Positions 1 through 9,256 of a stretch of 64,000 nucleotides of DNA are shown piece after piece. Every line of letters starts with the position of its first letter. The stretch's first letter is position 1. Below the pieces are notes generated by a model that had not been told where the DNA came from, searched no databases, and saw only the letters and a program-made list of their open reading frames with translations. The position numbers were made by a program, and so were the translations under genes. The DNA is from SZUA-444 sp965226565. GTDB lineage: Bacteria > Bacillota > Clostridia > Oscillospirales > Ruminococcaceae. The stretch lies in assembly GCA_965226565.1 (NCBI GenBank), contig CBDDDI010000005.1, positions 496,001 to 560,000 of the forward strand, read 5' to 3'.

Positions 1-266
1 AAAACTGCTTTGTCTTGAAGCGTTTGCAGATCATATTTTGAACTTGAAGATAACTGTATCGGAAATTTTTGAAGTATATCTTTACTTTTACTGCAATATC
101 TAATTTTATATATCATTCCATCAATTGCAGGTAACCACGTTCCACGTGTAAAATAAGAAGTAAATCCAAATATAACAATTAAAAAGAAAATTAGCAATTT
201 TTTTCTGCGTCTACGTTTTCTTTTCTTGTTCCTTAATTCTTGAAAGTCCTTGACGTTATTTTTCAA
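1..266 (-). CDS. Partial membrane-anchored protein of unknown function (3' end outside window)
   Basis: An open frame runs leftward off the window edge from a TTG at 266. The start is supported by GAGGAGG at 281-275, just upstream at normal spacing. The visible 88 residues begin with a very basic stretch rich in Lys and Arg (about residues 12-23), followed by one hydrophobic segment (about 24-37). This is the layout of a type II membrane anchor with the rest outside the cell. It follows truA by about 23 bases on the same strand, so it is probably the next gene of the operon. I do not recognise the family. Genes for ribosomal proteins L13/S9 often follow truA in Firmicutes, and this is clearly not one of them. 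Confidence 0.6.
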   Translation of the reverse strand, partial: MKNNVKDFQELRNKKRKRRRRKKLLIFFLIVIFGFTSYFTRGTWLPAIDGMIYKIRYCSKSKDILQKFPIQLSSSSKYDLQTLQDKAV

Positions 267-289
267 AAGATTGCCTCCTCAAATTTCTA

Positions 290-1024
290 TTAATAATAAA
301 CATGATTAAGAAAAAGTCCAGTACTTGGTGCAGTTTTACCTGCTTTAGTTCTATCTTTTGCATCAATTATACTAGGTATTTTATCAGCACTTATCTTACC
401 TTCATTAACAAAAATAAGTGTTCCAACCATAATTCTAACCATATTATATAAAAATCCATCACCTTTTACTTTTATAATAACCAAATCATCTTTTCGTCTT
501 ACACTAAAATCATATATTGTTCTAACTGTGTCTGATGTTACAGAATGTGTAGAGCAAAAACTTTTAAAATCGTATGTTCCAATAAATTTTTTACCTGCTT
601 CATTCATAAGGTTTTCATCTATTTTAACACCATATCTATAACAACGTTTATATAAAAAAGGATCTTTTATATTACTATTATGAATTATATATTCATATTC
701 TTTAGCTTTACAATCATATCTTGCATGAAAATCTTCATCTACTTCTTCACAAGATTTAATTCCTAAATCATCTGGCAATAAATTATTTAAAGATCTTACA
801 ACTCCATCACATGTAATAGAATTATCATTAAAAAAATTAAAACAAAATTCCTTTGCATGAACTCCAGTATCAGTTCTTGAACAACCATAAATTATAGTTT
901 TTTGTCCTAGAATCTTTTCTAATGTATCTTCAATAACTTGTTGTATTGCCAAAGCATTTTCTTGCCTTTGAAATCCATGATATGAACTTCCATCATAGTG
1001 CATTAAAACTTTAAAATTACGCAT
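290..1024 (-). CDS. truA: tRNA pseudouridine(38-40) synthase TruA
   Basis: TruA isomerises uridines 38-40 in the anticodon stem-loop of many tRNAs to pseudouridine. The family signature SRTDTGVHA lies near residues 49-57 and carries the catalytic Asp. The C-terminal FLYNMVRIMVGTL motif is also typical. Length (244 aa) is normal. An upstream in-frame ATG at 1030 is only one base from the AAGGA at 1036-1032. The ATG at 1024 has a 7-base spacing and is the more likely start. The Shine-Dalgarno overlaps the stop codon of ecfT, so translation is probably coupled. The ecfA1-ecfA2-ecfT-truA order is classic for Firmicutes. Confidence 0.95.
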   Translation of the reverse strand: MRNFKVLMHYDGSSYHGFQRQENALAIQQVIEDTLEKILGQKTIIYGCSRTDTGVHAKEFCFNFFNDNSITCDGVVRSLNNLLPDDLGIKSCEEVDEDFHARYDCKAKEYEYIIHNSNIKDPFLYKRCYRYGVKIDENLMNEAGKKFIGTYDFKSFCSTHSVTSDTVRTIYDFSVRRKDDLVIIKVKGDGFLYNMVRIMVGTLIFVNEGKISADKIPSIIDAKDRTKAGKTAPSTGLFLNHVYY

Positions 1025-1033
1025 TTTCATTCC

Positions 1034-1837
1034 TTAAAATAAAATATTAATTACAATAATTGCTGCAATAAATAAACAATGATAAATAAGCATTATATAA
1101 TCTATTACGCTTGATTTAAGCTGTTTAAGCCTAGTTCTTCCTTCTCCGCCACGATAACAACGGCATTCCATTGCAAGTGCAAGTTCATCAGCTCTTCTAA
1201 AAGCTGAAACAAAAAGTGGAATCAAAATTGGTATAAGTGCTTTAGACCTTTTTACAAGTCCACCAGATTCTATATCTGCTCCTCTTGCTTTTTGAGCTGA
1301 CATTATTTTATCTGTTTCCTCAATTAAAGTTGGTATAAATCTAAGAGCAATAGTCATCATCATCGCAAGTTCATGAACAGGAAATTTAACCTTTTTTAAA
1401 GGAGACATCAATTTTTCTATTGCATCAGTCAAAGCCATTGGACTTGTTGTATATGTTAATAACGATGTTCCAGCTATCAAAAGAATAACTCTAATGGCCA
1501 TAAAAACAGTAAATTCAATTCCTTCAGTAGTTAATTTTAAAAAACCTAATTTAAAAATAATTTTTCCACCACTCATAAAAAACAAATTAATAACTGATGA
1601 AAATATAACTAAAGGCAAAACAGGTTTAAGACCTTTTAAAATCATTTTTATAGGAATTTTTGAAGCTATAACAGCTACTGTTACATAAACAACACCTGCA
1701 AGCAACGAATATATATTATTTGCAACAAAAATTAAAACTATAAAAATTGTGGTAAAAATTATTTTAAACCTTGGATCTAATTTATGCAAAAATGATTTTC
1801 CAGGAAAAAATTGTCCAATTGTAATATCTTTAATCAT
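1034..1837 (-). CDS. ecfT: ECF transporter transmembrane energising subunit EcfT
   Basis: EcfT is the membrane scaffold that couples the two EcfA ATPases to interchangeable vitamin-binding S components. The 267-aa protein has several hydrophobic helices in the first 130 residues. The two cytoplasmic coupling motifs are visible as KARGAD (about residue 183) and CRCYRGG (about residue 225), which dock on the ATPases. Its start overlaps the end of ecfA2 by 8 bases. No S-component gene is seen in the window, which fits a shared (group II) ECF module. Substrate specificity therefore cannot be read here. Confidence 0.93.
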   Translation of the reverse strand: MIKDITIGQFFPGKSFLHKLDPRFKIIFTTIFIVLIFVANNIYSLLAGVVYVTVAVIASKIPIKMILKGLKPVLPLVIFSSVINLFFMSGGKIIFKLGFLKLTTEGIEFTVFMAIRVILLIAGTSLLTYTTSPMALTDAIEKLMSPLKKVKFPVHELAMMMTIALRFIPTLIEETDKIMSAQKARGADIESGGLVKRSKALIPILIPLFVSAFRRADELALAMECRCYRGGEGRTRLKQLKSSVIDYIMLIYHCLFIAAIIVINILF

Positions 1838-2699
1838 CTTTTACCTCTCTTTCTTGCAAAAGAGAAAGTAATCTTTTTTTCGCAAATTTCATTGTATATA
1901 TTTCTTCTGTAACTTCAATTCCTGCTTTTCTTAATCTATTAAAAACTCTTGTAACTTGAGGCACAGATAATCCCATGTTTTGAATCTCATCAGCCTTTGC
2001 AAAAACATTTTGAGGTGTATCATAACAAAACAAATTAGCATTATTCATCACTAAAATTTTTGATGCGTTTTTAGCCACATCTTCCATACTATGTGAAACT
2101 AACAAAACTGTATTTCCTTTTTCCTGATGATACTCTCTTATAAGACCTAAGATTTTGTCACGTCCTTTTGGATCCAGCCCAGCAGTAGGTTCATCTAAAA
2201 TCAAAACTTCAGGCTCCATTGCCATAACTCCAGCAATTGCAGCTCTTCTTTTTTGTCCTCCAGAAAGTTCAAATGGTGATTTTTCAAGCTTAGCTTCATT
2301 TAATCCAACAAGTTTTGCAGTCTCCATAACTCTTTTATGAACTTCTTCTTCATTAAGTCCCATATTTTTAGGCCCAAACGCTATATCTTTATAAACAGAT
2401 TCTTCAAAAAGTTGATATTCTGGATATTGAAATACAAGCCCAACTTTAAATCTAATTTGTTGCAAATTTGTTTTTTCAGCCCACAAATCAGTTCCATCAA
2501 TATATATTTTACCTGAAGTTGGTTTTAATAATCCATTAAAATGTTGTATTAAAGTAGACTTTCCTGATCCTGTATGACCAATAACGCCAACAATTTCTCC
2601 TTTTTCTATCTCTAAATTAACATCATTTACAGCTGTTTTTTTAAAAGGTGTTCCTTCTCCATAAACATATGTGAGATTTTCGGTTTTAATAATCGCCAA
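1830..2699 (-). CDS. ecfA2: ECF transporter ATPase EcfA2
   Basis: One of the two nucleotide-binding subunits of the energy-coupling-factor vitamin/metal importer. Walker A is GHTGSGKST (about residues 41-49), the signature is LSGGQKRR, and Walker B is VLILDEPTAGLDP. The start is a TTG at 2699, seven bases after GGAGG at 2711-2707. The T in GHTGSGKS and its position as second ATPase gene, just before ecfT, identify the A2 type. It lies 38 bases downstream of ecfA1 and overlaps ecfT. Confidence 0.93.
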   Translation of the reverse strand: MAIIKTENLTYVYGEGTPFKKTAVNDVNLEIEKGEIVGVIGHTGSGKSTLIQHFNGLLKPTSGKIYIDGTDLWAEKTNLQQIRFKVGLVFQYPEYQLFEESVYKDIAFGPKNMGLNEEEVHKRVMETAKLVGLNEAKLEKSPFELSGGQKRRAAIAGVMAMEPEVLILDEPTAGLDPKGRDKILGLIREYHQEKGNTVLLVSHSMEDVAKNASKILVMNNANLFCYDTPQNVFAKADEIQNMGLSVPQVTRVFNRLRKAGIEVTEEIYTMKFAKKRLLSLLQEREVKDD

Positions 2700-2737
2700 A
2701 ATTAGTCCTCCGATTTATACAATAAGCTAAAAAACTT

Positions 2738-3601
2738 TTATTTTTTCACTTTCTCAAATAATTCTATTATTTTTTCAACACATTCATCTTCTGTTATTAT
2801 ATCAGTTCCAATATCATATCCATTTTGATTTAGAAAATCACAAAGTTCTGTTACTTGAGGAACATCAAGACCAACCTTTTTCATTTTTTCAACTTGAGAA
2901 AAAACTTTCTGTGGAATATCATCAATCAAAACATTTCCATTATCCATAACTACAACTCTATCAGCTCCGGCAGCTTCCTCCATATAATGAGTTATAAGAA
3001 CAATTGTCACACCAGACTCTTTGTTCAAAGTTTTTATTGTGTTTATAACATCATTTCTGCCCTTAGGATCAAGCATTGCAGTAGGTTCATCAAGAACAAT
3101 ACAATCAGGCTTCATAGCAATAGCTCCAGCAATAGCAATTCTTTGTTTTTGACCACCAGAAAGTTTATGTGGAGCATGATTGCGATATTCATACATATTA
3201 ACAATTTTTAAAGCTTCGTCAACTCTTTCTCTTATTTCTTTTGGATCAACGCCAAGATTCTCAAGAGCAAATGCAACATCTTCTTCAACTATTGTTGAAA
3301 CAATTTGATTATCAGGATTTTGAAAAACCATTCCAACAGTTTGACGTATATCAAAAAGCTTATCTTCATCAGCAGTGTTCATATTATTAACATAAACAGT
3401 CCCGCTATCTGGCAAATTTACTGAATTTATCATTTTTGCAAATGTTGATTTACCAGATCCATTATGTCCAAGTATCGCAACAAATTCACCTTTTTTTATA
3501 TCAAGCGTAACTCCTTTTAATACTTTAACAGCTTTAACATCTTCTTGTTGTTCATTTGAGTAACTAAAATAAACATCTTCAGCACTTATTATATTGCTCA
3601 T
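2738..3601 (-). CDS. ecfA1: ECF transporter ATPase EcfA1
   Basis: The partner nucleotide-binding subunit of the ECF importer. Walker A GHNGSGKST, signature LSGGQKQR, and Walker B CIVLDEPTAMLDP are all intact in 287 aa. The ECF-specific C-terminal region (VGLDVPQVTELCDFL) follows, matching the equivalent VPQVTRVFNRL region of ecfA2. The gene starts 3 bases downstream of the stop of the methyltransferase gene, so the block 8135-1 may be read as one or a few long leftward transcripts. Confidence 0.93.
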   Translation of the reverse strand: MSNIISAEDVYFSYSNEQQEDVKAVKVLKGVTLDIKKGEFVAILGHNGSGKSTFAKMINSVNLPDSGTVYVNNMNTADEDKLFDIRQTVGMVFQNPDNQIVSTIVEEDVAFALENLGVDPKEIRERVDEALKIVNMYEYRNHAPHKLSGGQKQRIAIAGAIAMKPDCIVLDEPTAMLDPKGRNDVINTIKTLNKESGVTIVLITHYMEEAAGADRVVVMDNGNVLIDDIPQKVFSQVEKMKKVGLDVPQVTELCDFLNQNGYDIGTDIITEDECVEKIIELFEKVKK

Positions 3602-3604
3602 ATA

Positions 3605-4477
3605 TTACCTTTCGTAACTTTCCCAAATTGCTGTTGAACCACATGGCAACGCACATCCACTTAATTCAACAGGCAATCCAATTTCATCAGCACTAACTTT
3701 ACCTTTATATTTTGTCCCAATTGTTTCTGATAATAAATAAGCCATAACAGATGGTGAAAGACCTGTTGTATAGCTATTAAGAATAAAAAACAATGGTTTA
3801 TCACTTAAAACTTTACTACAAAGTTTTACTAAATCATAAATATTATCTTCAAGTTTCCATACTTCTCCACCAGGTCCTCTTCCATATGAAGGTGGATCCA
3901 TTATTATTGCATCATATCTATTTCCTCGCCTTATTTCACGTTGAACAAACTTTTCACAATCATCAACAAGCCATCTTATTGGATTTTTATCAAGTTCTGA
4001 CAAAGTCGCATTTTCTCTTGCCCAAGATACCATTCCTTTTGATGCATCAACATGTGTTACTTTCGCTCCTGCTTTTGAACAAGCCAAAGTTGCTCCACCA
4101 GTATAAGCAAATAAATTAAGTACCTTTACTTCATCTTTACTTTTTTTAATTTTATCCATCATAAAATCCCAATTTACTGCTTGTTCAGGAAACAATCCAG
4201 TATGTTTAAAACCTGTTGGTTTTATATTAAAAGACAAATCTTTGTATTTTACTACCCAGCTGTCTTTAAACTTTTTATTATAGCTCCATTCTCCTCCGCC
4301 TTTATTAGAACGATGGTAATGTGCATGTGCATTATTCCATAAATCAGACTTATGTGCTGACTTCCAAATAATTTGAGGATCAGGCCTTATTAATACTATT
4401 TCTCCCCATCTTTCAAGCTTTTCATTATCCGATGTATCTACAATTTTGTATTCTTCCCAACCGTTTGCTATTCTCAT
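3605..4477 (-). CDS. Class I SAM-dependent methyltransferase, RlmI-like catalytic domain without PUA
   Basis: A Rossmann methyltransferase: motif I is LNLFAYTGGATLAC (about residues 121-134), an acidic HVDAS at the end of strand 2 binds SAM, and the catalytic/substrate motif is MDPPSYGRG (about 193-201). The fold matches the catalytic half of the 23S rRNA cytosine-5 methyltransferase RlmI and related Methyltrans_SAM proteins, but at 290 aa it lacks the N-terminal PUA RNA-binding domain. A ribosomal or other RNA substrate is inferred, not shown. Its start overlaps the glmM stop by 4 bases (ATGA-type junction), indicating translational coupling with glmM. Confidence 0.8.
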   Translation of the reverse strand: MRIANGWEEYKIVDTSDNEKLERWGEIVLIRPDPQIIWKSAHKSDLWNNAHAHYHRSNKGGGEWSYNKKFKDSWVVKYKDLSFNIKPTGFKHTGLFPEQAVNWDFMMDKIKKSKDEVKVLNLFAYTGGATLACSKAGAKVTHVDASKGMVSWARENATLSELDKNPIRWLVDDCEKFVQREIRRGNRYDAIIMDPPSYGRGPGGEVWKLEDNIYDLVKLCSKVLSDKPLFFILNSYTTGLSPSVMAYLLSETIGTKYKGKVSADEIGLPVELSGCALPCGSTAIWESYER

Positions 4478-5826
4478 TCTCCAAATCCTTCTCTTATAAC
4501 TTTTGCTATGTTTTGTGCATATTCTTCAATTTGTCCTTGTATTTTACCTTCAAGCATTACTCTTATTAACGGTTCTGTTCCTGATTCTCTTACAAGCACT
4601 CTTCCGTCTTCTCCAAGTTTTTCATTATAAAAACCTATTGTCTCTTTTACTTTTTCATCGTAATTCCATTTACCTTTATGCTCAGATTTTATTTTAACAT
4701 TTACAAGAACTTGTGGATATGCTTGCATTATATTTGATAATTCAGACATTTTCATTGATGTATGAGCTAAAATAAACAATAATTTTGCTCCTGATAATTG
4801 TCCATCTCCAGTTGTTGCTTCATCAAGGAAAATTATATGTCCAGATTGTTCACCACCAAGGTTATATCCACCTTTTTTCATTTCTTCTAAAACATATCTA
4901 TCTCCAACTCCACTTGTTGCTACTAAAATATTATTACCTTTTGCAAATTTGAAAAATCCTAAATTAGACATAACAGTTACTACTACTGCATTGTAATTAA
5001 GTTGACTTGTTTTTTTCATAAACTGCGCAAAAATTGCTAACATTTTATCTCCATCAACAATCTCACCTTTTTCATCAACTGCCAAACATCTATCAGCATC
5101 TCCATCAAAAGCAAGTCCAATATGGCATTTATTATCCACAACACATTTTTGCAATTGAGACATATATGTAGATCCACATTCTTTGTTTATATTTGTTCCA
5201 TCAGGCTCATTGTTTATAAATACACAACTTGCTCCAAGCCCTTTAAACAATTTAACTGCTGTTTCGCTTGCACTACCATTAGCACAATCTATCGCAACTC
5301 TAACATTTCTTAAATCACCATCAATAGTTTTCATTACATATCTTACATAATCCCAAACAGCATTTTTTTCATGATATATTCTTCCTATTTCTGTGCCTTC
5401 TTTTAATACAATTTCTTCTGGATTATCTAAAATAAGTCTTTCTATTTCTTCTTCTATTTCATCATTAAGTTTAAAACCTGTATTTGAAAATAATTTTATT
5501 CCGTTAAATTCAACACTATTATGTGAAGCTGATATCATAACGCCTGCATCTGCATTATATTTTTTAACCAGCATCGCTACTGCTGGAGTTGGAATTACTC
5601 CAAGAATTTTCGCATCTGCTCCAACTGAACATATTCCTGCTACTAATGCTGATTCAAGTACATCAGATGATATTCTAGTATCTTTACCAATTAATATAAC
5701 TGGTTTATGAGCTGTTTCTTTTGTTAATACAAGTGCAGCTGCACGTCCTATTTGCATTGCCATTTCACATGTTAATTCAGTAATTGCTACTCCTCTAGCT
5801 CCATCAGTTCCAAATAATCTTCCCAT
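4474..5826 (-). CDS. glmM: Phosphoglucosamine mutase GlmM
   Basis: GlmM converts glucosamine-6-phosphate to glucosamine-1-phosphate, feeding UDP-GlcNAc for peptidoglycan. It shows the alpha-D-phosphohexomutase signatures: the active-site serine loop ISASHN (about residues 97-102), the metal loop DGDADR, the sugar-binding loop GGEQSGH, and the phosphate-binding RESGTEPLIRVM near the C-terminus. A TTG at 5832 is in frame, but the ATG at 5826 sits 7 bases after AAGGAG (5839-5834) and gives the canonical MGRLFGTDGARG start. In many Firmicutes glmM follows cdaA-cdaR. Here cdaA-cdaR is 7 kb away on the other strand. Confidence 0.96.
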   Translation of the reverse strand: MGRLFGTDGARGVAITELTCEMAMQIGRAAALVLTKETAHKPVILIGKDTRISSDVLESALVAGICSVGADAKILGVIPTPAVAMLVKKYNADAGVMISASHNSVEFNGIKLFSNTGFKLNDEIEEEIERLILDNPEEIVLKEGTEIGRIYHEKNAVWDYVRYVMKTIDGDLRNVRVAIDCANGSASETAVKLFKGLGASCVFINNEPDGTNINKECGSTYMSQLQKCVVDNKCHIGLAFDGDADRCLAVDEKGEIVDGDKMLAIFAQFMKKTSQLNYNAVVVTVMSNLGFFKFAKGNNILVATSGVGDRYVLEEMKKGGYNLGGEQSGHIIFLDEATTGDGQLSGAKLLFILAHTSMKMSELSNIMQAYPQVLVNVKIKSEHKGKWNYDEKVKETIGFYNEKLGEDGRVLVRESGTEPLIRVMLEGKIQGQIEEYAQNIAKVIREGFGE

Positions 5827-5848
5827 ATCCAATCTCCTTAAAAGTTAA

Positions 5849-6892
5849 TTAATTTAAAAACGTCTGACCATCTTTTAATATGCCAAGATGTTTGTATGCT
5901 AATTGTGTTGCACATCGTCCTCTTGGAGTTCTGCTTATAAATCCAAGCTGCATAAGATACGGTTCACACACATCTTCAAGTGTTACAGCTTCTTCTCCAA
6001 GCGCAGAAGCTAATGTTTCAAGCCCAACTGGACCTCCTCCATATCCTTTTATTATCATTTCAAGCATTCTTTTATCTATACTATCAAGTCCCAATGGATC
6101 AACATCCATTCGGTCAAGAGCTATTTTTACTATATCTTTTGTGATTTTTCCATCTCCCATAACTTCAGCAAAATCACGTACTCTTTTTAAAAATCTGTTT
6201 GCAATTCTAGGTGTGCCTCTTGAACGTTTTGCTAATTCCATTGCTCCATCTTTTTCACATGGAATTCCTAATATAACAGCACTTCTCATTATTATATCTC
6301 TTAATTCTTCATGACTATATAATTCGAGCCTTAAAATAACTCCAAATCTATCTCTTAATGGAGAAGTTAATTGTCCAGCCCTAGTTGTCGCACCTATCAA
6401 AGTAAATTTAGGCAAATCTATTCTAATACTTCTTGCTGATGGACCTTTTCCTATTATTATATCTAAAGCATAATCTTCTAGCGCAGGATACAAAACTTCT
6501 TCAACTTGTCTTGAAAGCCTATGAATCTCATCAATAAATAAAACATCATTTTCTGAAAGATTACTAAGTAAAGCTGCCAAATCTCCAGCTTTTTCTATAG
6601 CAGGACCTGAAGTAATTCTAACATTTACTCCAAGCTCATGTGCAATAATTGTTGACAAAGTAGTTTTTCCAAGTCCAGGAGGTCCATATAACAAAACATG
6701 ATCTAACGGTTCACCACGTTTTTTAGCAGCCTCTATATAAATAGACAAATTTTCTTTAACTTTTTCTTGTCCAACATATTCATTTAAAGTTTTAGGACGA
6801 AGTGAAAAATCAAAACTATCTTCATCATCCTCTATTGTAGCCTCTGGAGCAACAAGCCTATTTTCAAAATCATATTCGCTAGTTTCTAACAT
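5849..6892 (-). CDS. ruvB: Holliday junction branch-migration helicase RuvB
   Basis: The AAA+ motor that drives branch migration of Holliday junctions together with RuvA. Walker A is GPPGLGKTT (about residues 70-78), Walker B is LFIDEIHRL, and sensor 1 is GATTRAG. The arginine-finger region and a C-terminal winged-helix DNA-binding domain follow (RTPRGRCATQLAYKHLG). Length (347 aa) is normal. It lies 128 bases downstream of ruvA on the same strand. That 128-base gap (6893-7020) is AT-rich with no gene I can support. Confidence 0.97.
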   Translation of the reverse strand: MLETSEYDFENRLVAPEATIEDDEDSFDFSLRPKTLNEYVGQEKVKENLSIYIEAAKKRGEPLDHVLLYGPPGLGKTTLSTIIAHELGVNVRITSGPAIEKAGDLAALLSNLSENDVLFIDEIHRLSRQVEEVLYPALEDYALDIIIGKGPSARSIRIDLPKFTLIGATTRAGQLTSPLRDRFGVILRLELYSHEELRDIIMRSAVILGIPCEKDGAMELAKRSRGTPRIANRFLKRVRDFAEVMGDGKITKDIVKIALDRMDVDPLGLDSIDKRMLEMIIKGYGGGPVGLETLASALGEEAVTLEDVCEPYLMQLGFISRTPRGRCATQLAYKHLGILKDGQTFLN

Positions 6893-7020
6893 CTTTTCAC
6901 TCCTTTTAAAACCAATATACTATTTATATTTCTTTTACAGATAATTTTTATATACTTTTTAATAAAGTATTTTCTACTATTAATAAAAAACTCATATTAC
7001 TCATTAATATTAATACACAT

Positions 7021-7626
7021 CTATATTCCTTTAGCAAGTAATTTCAATGCACCTTTAATATAATCTTCAGTAGAACTATTTTCAGGCAATGATGCAACAG
7101 CTCTTGTAGCATCTGATTGAGCATAACCTAAAACAACTAAAGCTGAAATAGCTTCTGAAATAGCTGATCCAGTAAGAACAGGAGAAGTTTCAATTTTCGC
7201 ACCAGAAGTAATAAGTTTCTGTTCTTTTGCAATCTTGTCTTTTAATTCAAGAATAATCCTCTGAGCCATTTTAGGACCAATTCCTTTTGACTTAGTCAAA
7301 GCTTTAACATCTCCACAAGCAACAGTCATAGCAAATTTCTCAGGATTTGTATCAGACAAAATAGTAAGAGCAGCCTTAGGACCAACTCCAGAAACAGAAA
7401 TAAGCATTTTAAAGCAATTAAGTTCTTGAGCAGAAGCAAAACCAAATAACTCCATAGCATCTTCTCTAACATTCAAATAAGTAAGCAATTTCACATTTTC
7501 TCCAACAGAACCAATTTGTTGCAAAGTAGAATATGTAGTTCTGCAACCATAACCAACTCCACCACATTCAACAACAGCCATAGAAATATCTTTATGAATA
7601 AGCTTACCATTAACACTGTATATCAT
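7021..7626 (-). CDS. ruvA: Holliday junction DNA-binding protein RuvA
   Basis: RuvA tetramers bind and unfold the four-way junction and load RuvB. The N-terminal OB domain starts MIYSVNGKL, followed by tandem helix-hairpin-helix motifs (ISVSGVGPKAAL and LTKSKGIGPKMAQRII) and a C-terminal three-helix domain (about residues 152-201) that contacts RuvB. Its ATG shares one base with the ruvC stop, so the two are coupled. Typical length for the family. Confidence 0.97.
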   Translation of the reverse strand: MIYSVNGKLIHKDISMAVVECGGVGYGCRTTYSTLQQIGSVGENVKLLTYLNVREDAMELFGFASAQELNCFKMLISVSGVGPKAALTILSDTNPEKFAMTVACGDVKALTKSKGIGPKMAQRIILELKDKIAKEQKLITSGAKIETSPVLTGSAISEAISALVVLGYAQSDATRAVASLPENSSTEDYIKGALKLLAKGI

Positions 7627-8135
7627 TATTTATATTCTCCTTTTAAAAGTTGTCTAGCAACAACAGAACCAGCACAATGCCCATGACAAATAGCTAAAGC
7701 AAGAGCATCAGCAGTATCATCTGGTTTAGGAACTTGTTTTAATTTCAAAATCTGCCTAGTCATTTCTTGAACTTGTTTTTTCTCAGCTCGTCCATAACCT
7801 ACAACAGATTGTTTAACTTGTAAAGGTGTATACTCAAAAAAGTCTAAAGCATGATTAACTGCACATAAAGAAATTACACCTCTTGCCTGCGCTACATCAA
7901 TAACTGTTTTTTGGTTAGTATTATAAAAAAGTTTCTCCATTGACATAACATCAGGTTTATATTTATCAATTACATAATTTAAATCATCAAATATCGTTTT
8001 TAGTCTTTGCTGAAAAGACATATCAGGAGTAGTAGTTATCGCACCAAACTCCACCACAGAAAAATCTTTTTTATTATAATCAAGTACTCCAAAACCTATT
8101 ATTGCGTACCCTGGATCTATTCCCAAAATCCTCAT
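7626..8135 (-). CDS. ruvC: Holliday junction resolvase RuvC
   Basis: RuvC is the structure-specific endonuclease that cuts Holliday junctions handed over by RuvAB. The RNase H-like core is clear: the first catalytic Asp is in MRILGIDPG (D7), a Glu follows in SMEKLFYNTN, and the final acidic pair is in PDDTADALALAICH. An ATG at 8180 would add 15 unlikely residues. The ATG at 8135 is preceded by AAAGGG at good spacing and gives the conserved N-terminus. It is the first gene of the ruvC-ruvA-ruvB run. Confidence 0.95.
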   Translation of the reverse strand: MRILGIDPGYAIIGFGVLDYNKKDFSVVEFGAITTTPDMSFQQRLKTIFDDLNYVIDKYKPDVMSMEKLFYNTNQKTVIDVAQARGVISLCAVNHALDFFEYTPLQVKQSVVGYGRAEKKQVQEMTRQILKLKQVPKPDDTADALALAICHGHCAGSVVARQLLKGEYK

Positions 8136-8403
8136 AAAAAACCCTTTCCAAGCAGCATTAACACCATATTTTATAAACAATTAATTATATCATACACATT
8201 TTTTTTTTGCAAGCAAAGTTGTTTTATTTTCCAAAATATAGCAAGATTCTGCTAATTTCAAAATTAATTTCCAAAAGTATTAAATTGATAAACTAATTTG
8301 CTAATTTTTTTACAATATTATTTATAAACATATTAACAAACTAATAACATGCATGTTAACAAATAATTAATTAGCGTTTTATGGAAAAATATATTATATT
8401 CTA

Positions 8404-8432
8404 TTTACAAAAAATGATATTTATTGTACAAT
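8404..8432 (+). promoter_or_regulatory. Promoter for the amidase-holin pair
   Basis: TTTACA at 8404-8409 and TACAAT at 8427-8432 are separated by 17 bases, a good housekeeping-sigma match. The 8136-8535 gap between ruvC and the amidase contains this promoter and otherwise only very AT-rich DNA. It must also hold the leftward ruvC promoter, which I could not place with confidence. Confidence 0.55.
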
Positions 8433-8535
8433 ATATTTGTAGCAAATAAACAATGTTTATATAAATTTGTAATTAGTTAAATTTATATAATATTAATTTT
8501 ATTTCAACAACATATTAATGAAAGGATGGAAAAAA

Positions 8536-9222
8536 ATGAAGAAAGTATTTATCGGAGTAGGACATGGTGGAAGAGACAAAGGAGCTTGTGCAAACGGACT
8601 GAAAGAAAGTTATGTAAATTTAACTATGGCTCTAGAATTAAAGAAAGAACTTGAAAGAGCAGGAGTTATTGTTGGAATTTCTAGAACAAATGATGTTACA
8701 GAATATGTAAACCAAAGAATAAATGAAGCAAACGCTTTTAGACCTGATTTGGCTTTAGATATACATAACAATGCTGGCGGAGGAGATGGATTTGAAGTAT
8801 ACAGACAAACAAATTCATATTCTAGAAATTCAATTGCACTTGCAAAAAATCTTGAATCAGAAGTTATTAAAATTGGACAAAACAGCCGTGGAGTTAAAAC
8901 AAGATTGTTATCTAGCGGACAAGACTATTTTGCATTTTTAAGAAATGTAAAAGCACCCACAGTATTAGTAGAAGGAGCATTTCTTGACACAAGTGACTAC
9001 AGAGCAATTGACACAATTTCAGAGCAAAAAGCATTCGGAAGAGCATATGCAAAAGCTGTATTAAAAACACTTGGAATTAAAGAAAAACCTGTTTCTCCAT
9101 TAAAAACTATTTACAGAGTTCAAGTAGGTGCATTTTCTGTTAAAAACAATGCAGATTCATATCTAGCAAAAATCAAAGCTGCTGGTTTTAAAGACGCTTT
9201 CCTAACAAAAGTTAATCTATAA
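8536..9222 (+). CDS. N-acetylmuramoyl-L-alanine amidase (Amidase_3) with C-terminal SPOR-type domain
   Basis: This zinc amidase cleaves the lactyl-Ala bond of peptidoglycan. Zinc ligands are visible as GVGHGG (H10), LKESY (E24) and DIHNN (His), and the catalytic Glu as VEGAFLD. A short, incomplete-looking SPOR/sporulation-related repeat follows (YRVQVGAFSVKNNADSYLAKI, split here as YRVQVGAFS and NADSYLAKI), which binds denuded glycan. There is no signal peptide. That is typical of phage endolysins released by a holin, not of secreted autolysins. GGATGG precedes the ATG at 8536; the upstream in-frame ATG at 8518 has no ribosome binding site. The next gene is a holin-like protein, so the two form a lysis cassette. 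Confidence 0.88.
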   Translation: MKKVFIGVGHGGRDKGACANGLKESYVNLTMALELKKELERAGVIVGISRTNDVTEYVNQRINEANAFRPDLALDIHNNAGGGDGFEVYRQTNSYSRNSIALAKNLESEVIKIGQNSRGVKTRLLSSGQDYFAFLRNVKAPTVLVEGAFLDTSDYRAIDTISEQKAFGRAYAKAVLKTLGIKEKPVSPLKTIYRVQVGAFSVKNNADSYLAKIKAAGFKDAFLTKVNL

Positions 9223-9256
9223 TATCAAAAACACTATAAAACGGAGGTAAAAATTA

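Noticed and set aside
8136..8403. A short gene between ruvC and the amidase
   Set aside because: Frames here overlap the ruvC start or are AT-rich noise without ribosome binding sites.
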